DNA of 64,000 nucleotides, taken from assembly GCA_016648135.1 (NCBI GenBank), contig JADDOH010023682.1:1-64000 (forward strand), in the 5' to 3' direction. Origin of the DNA: Agrypnia vestita. Its lineage: Eukaryota; Arthropoda; Insecta; Trichoptera; Phryganeidae. The position numbers and the translations under genes are program-made. Position 1 is the first letter of the stretch. The number at the start of each line of letters is the position of its first letter. Positions 62,060 through 64,000 of the stretch are shown piece by piece. The notes under the pieces were generated by a model. The model was not told the DNA's origin and did no database searches. It saw only the letters and a program-made list of their open reading frames with translations.

Positions 62060-63359
62060 TATTCGAATATTTTTTATTGATTTTGTCAACCTAATCAACC
62101 TCCCAACGGGAATAATGCAATTCGTGAAGACTTTTGGAATCTTTAGTTCGTGATTTTGACTGTTATACCCTTCGGCAGTTGTTGCGCACTGCGGTGCTGA
62201 CTTCGGCTTCCGGCCCAGCCGCTAGTGCTGTCGTCAATTAACTTAGTAATCTTCATTAGAGTATATTCTAATGTTTTCATCAATATTCTCATTTATTTGA
62301 TATCAAAACTACCCAAATAATTATTAGTCTTAGACAGTGACAAATGTAAGAGTTAACTTTTTAAAAATATACTATTATAATAGACAAATTTCAGTCCAGA
62401 AATAGTTCAGTGTTCTTAGTAATACTTTTGGGCCGGACGTCATGACCTGGCAACACCGGAGCAAGAATGCGAAGGGCGACCCGGACCGCGGACAACCATG
62501 GACCGATTTTCATTCCGGCGTCAGCCTAGATTTAGTGAACCACGCTTTCGCTACTATCTCGACAATTTTAGTATTGTAAATTGTAACCGCAAATTGTAAA
62601 TTGTAGTAAATTATTATAATTTTAGTATAAATAAACAGCGAAATGGTACAAAAACAAAGAAACAGTACAAATGGCCTTATTACTCTCACATTTGATACGT
62701 TATATCTCTTATAAAAATCTGCATACATTGGTTGATGGTAATTTCCATAAGAGAAACGGATGGTTACGTTAAATATGTGTAGGTTATATTTAATCGTTTC
62801 AATTTTTAGTATATTTTAAAATATAGATCTGTGTGTGGCGGGGGTTTGATGAGGTAAAGGCGCGATAGGTGATGAATAAAAAATGATCGACTATGAATTG
62901 TTAGAATGATAGCGGATTTGTAAAAGTCCGAGCGATCTCCAGGAGTAGCGCTGAAGGAAAGTGAAATGCTCACTGTCGACTGCTCTCGTTGTGCACATCG
63001 CGCTGTGCTCGACCAGAACATCGCAGATGGAAAGGTATATTCACCACATGATTTTTTAAGCGGATACTATCAGGGTCATTTTTGCTAACCACCTTTGAGA
63101 ACAAAGTATCCTGTGCAGATATAAATATCCATCTAAAAAATCCAAAAATAAAATGTATCTGTATCTTATAAATTTTAATAAGATTAGAAAATAATAAACA
63201 AAAGTTTTCTTTTGGCATTGTATATTTTTGTTAAAAGTTTTACAACACCCCATTCGTCCACTTTTAATCGGCTTAGAAAGGTTTTCCGAATAGAATACAT
63301 ACAAAATATGGCGTGTTTTCTAAAGTTTGCTGTATTCAGTAAAGAACATTTAAAGTTTT
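62060..63359. other. Gr3 upstream and intergenic DNA
   Basis: I looked for an exon 3 or 4 of a fourth Gr copy and saw none. A few short ORFs without domains. A GC-richer block at about 62160-62240 is unexplained. Confidence 0.4.
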
Positions 63360-63850
63360 ATCATGGAACGTGGCTGTGGGAGGCGAATGAAACACTTAGA
63401 ACCAATTAAAGTTTTTATTTATTACGTAAAAGTCACTGGACAGAAATTGAATCGAAGAAAAATAAACAGTGTGTAAAATTTTTAACAAATTTTTAACAAA
63501 TTTTACACACTGTTTCTATCGCTAAAATCACTTTTTAGAAAATTCCGTTCAATTTTCGCATACAACTGCTATGCACACGTGCTTGCAACACACAACGCAC
63601 TTGTCTGTGGATTTCTATGGCGTTTGGCCCGCTGTCAACAACTCAGACACACACTGATTACGCAGTACCCGGTGGATTCCTTTATATAGAATGTCGTCAC
63701 GTCGCGAAGGTTCCAGAATCAATCTGGATTTCGAGACCTTTGTAGAAGTTTTCAATTTACTTTTAAAAGGTGAAGAGTGCTGTAAAACTTTTGATTGCGT
63801 GCAATTTTTTCTCTTTCTACCATCTCGTGATAATATTTTGATACAAACCA
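63360..63850 (-). repeat. Diverged copy of a Gr intron 2, edge of a fourth Gr unit
   Basis: The segment aligns with 49390-49920 in Gr2 and with 38030-39240 in Gr1: 'ggcRaatgaaacactta', 'tacgtaaaRgtca', 'ctgtggatttctWtRg' and 'gctgtcaaca' occur in the same order. In Gr2 this lies between exons 3 and 2, so an exon 2 is expected beyond the right edge of the window. Confidence 0.6.
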
Positions 63851-64000
63851 ATTGCTTACAATTTAAATCGATGTATTTTACAGTGTAATTATAGTATTAA
63901 TATTTACATACTCATTTTTTTCATACTTTGAATTTTGTGCAGAAAAATAAAATGTTTGTGTTGAAGAATATGTAGGTGAAATAAAAAAATATTTGTATGC

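Noticed and set aside
62060..62098. N-terminal extension of Gr3
   Set aside because: The upstream start would be TTG; the first ATG is at 62059.

Overview
The window looks like nuclear DNA of an insect, and I lean towards Lepidoptera. It is AT-rich and carries spliced genes, gustatory-receptor exons in the layout I associate with moth and butterfly bitter receptors (one long exon, then three short phase-0 exons), TTAGG/CCTAA-type repeats, and a dense mix of transposons (mariner, Tc1, pogo/Tigger, Harbinger-like, hAT-like, piggyBac-like, Helitron-like, Penelope, several LINEs, LTR elements). No ORF is a bacterial-style gene. The taxonomic call is inference; gene structures were read by eye.

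Left part (1-15.6 kb): mostly repeats. There is a hAT-like MITE with 8-bp target duplications (847-1378), a Helitron-like element (about 2283-2811), two MITE-like elements (3773-4232, 5512-6224), a broken Penelope retroelement with a GIY-YIG endonuclease (about 6250-7110), a fold-back element enclosing a CCTAA telomere-like array (8054-9765), the terminal exon of mitochondrial ribosomal protein L27 on the + strand (10261-10464), and a pogo/Tigger element with a Harbinger-like element inside it (12375-14139).

Middle part (15.6-33.4 kb): the last three exons of a C2H2 zinc-finger gene on the - strand (17847 down to 15657) with a dead Tc1 in an intron. Next come a GC-rich repeat block and a 9.9-kb LTR element (21878-31769). 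Its two 2.5-kb LTRs are almost identical, and its 4.9-kb interior has no recognisable gag or pol; this is the most unusual object here. A mariner with a nearly intact transposase follows (32082-33365).

Right part (34-64 kb): a tandem array of gustatory receptor (Gr) genes on the - strand. Gr1 (exons at 43694-42675, 39427-39359, 34504-34415; last exon not found) and Gr2 (52987-51971, 50113-50045, 48529-48440, 47665-47564) are recent duplicates. Gr3 (62059-61010, 60815-60747, 58380-58291, 56112-56059) is a diverged complete relative. Sequence at 63.36-63.85 kb is homologous to a Gr intron, so a fourth copy probably continues beyond the right edge. Because Gr1 and Gr2 are paralogous, each provides the empty-site comparison for transposons in the other: a solo-LTR-like element, two LINEs and a large inverted duplication all sit only in Gr1.

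The genes have separate roles: mitochondrial translation (L27), a probable DNA-binding zinc-finger protein, and contact chemosensation (Gr array). They do not form a pathway. The main story is a chemoreceptor cluster expanded by duplication and reshaped by transposons.
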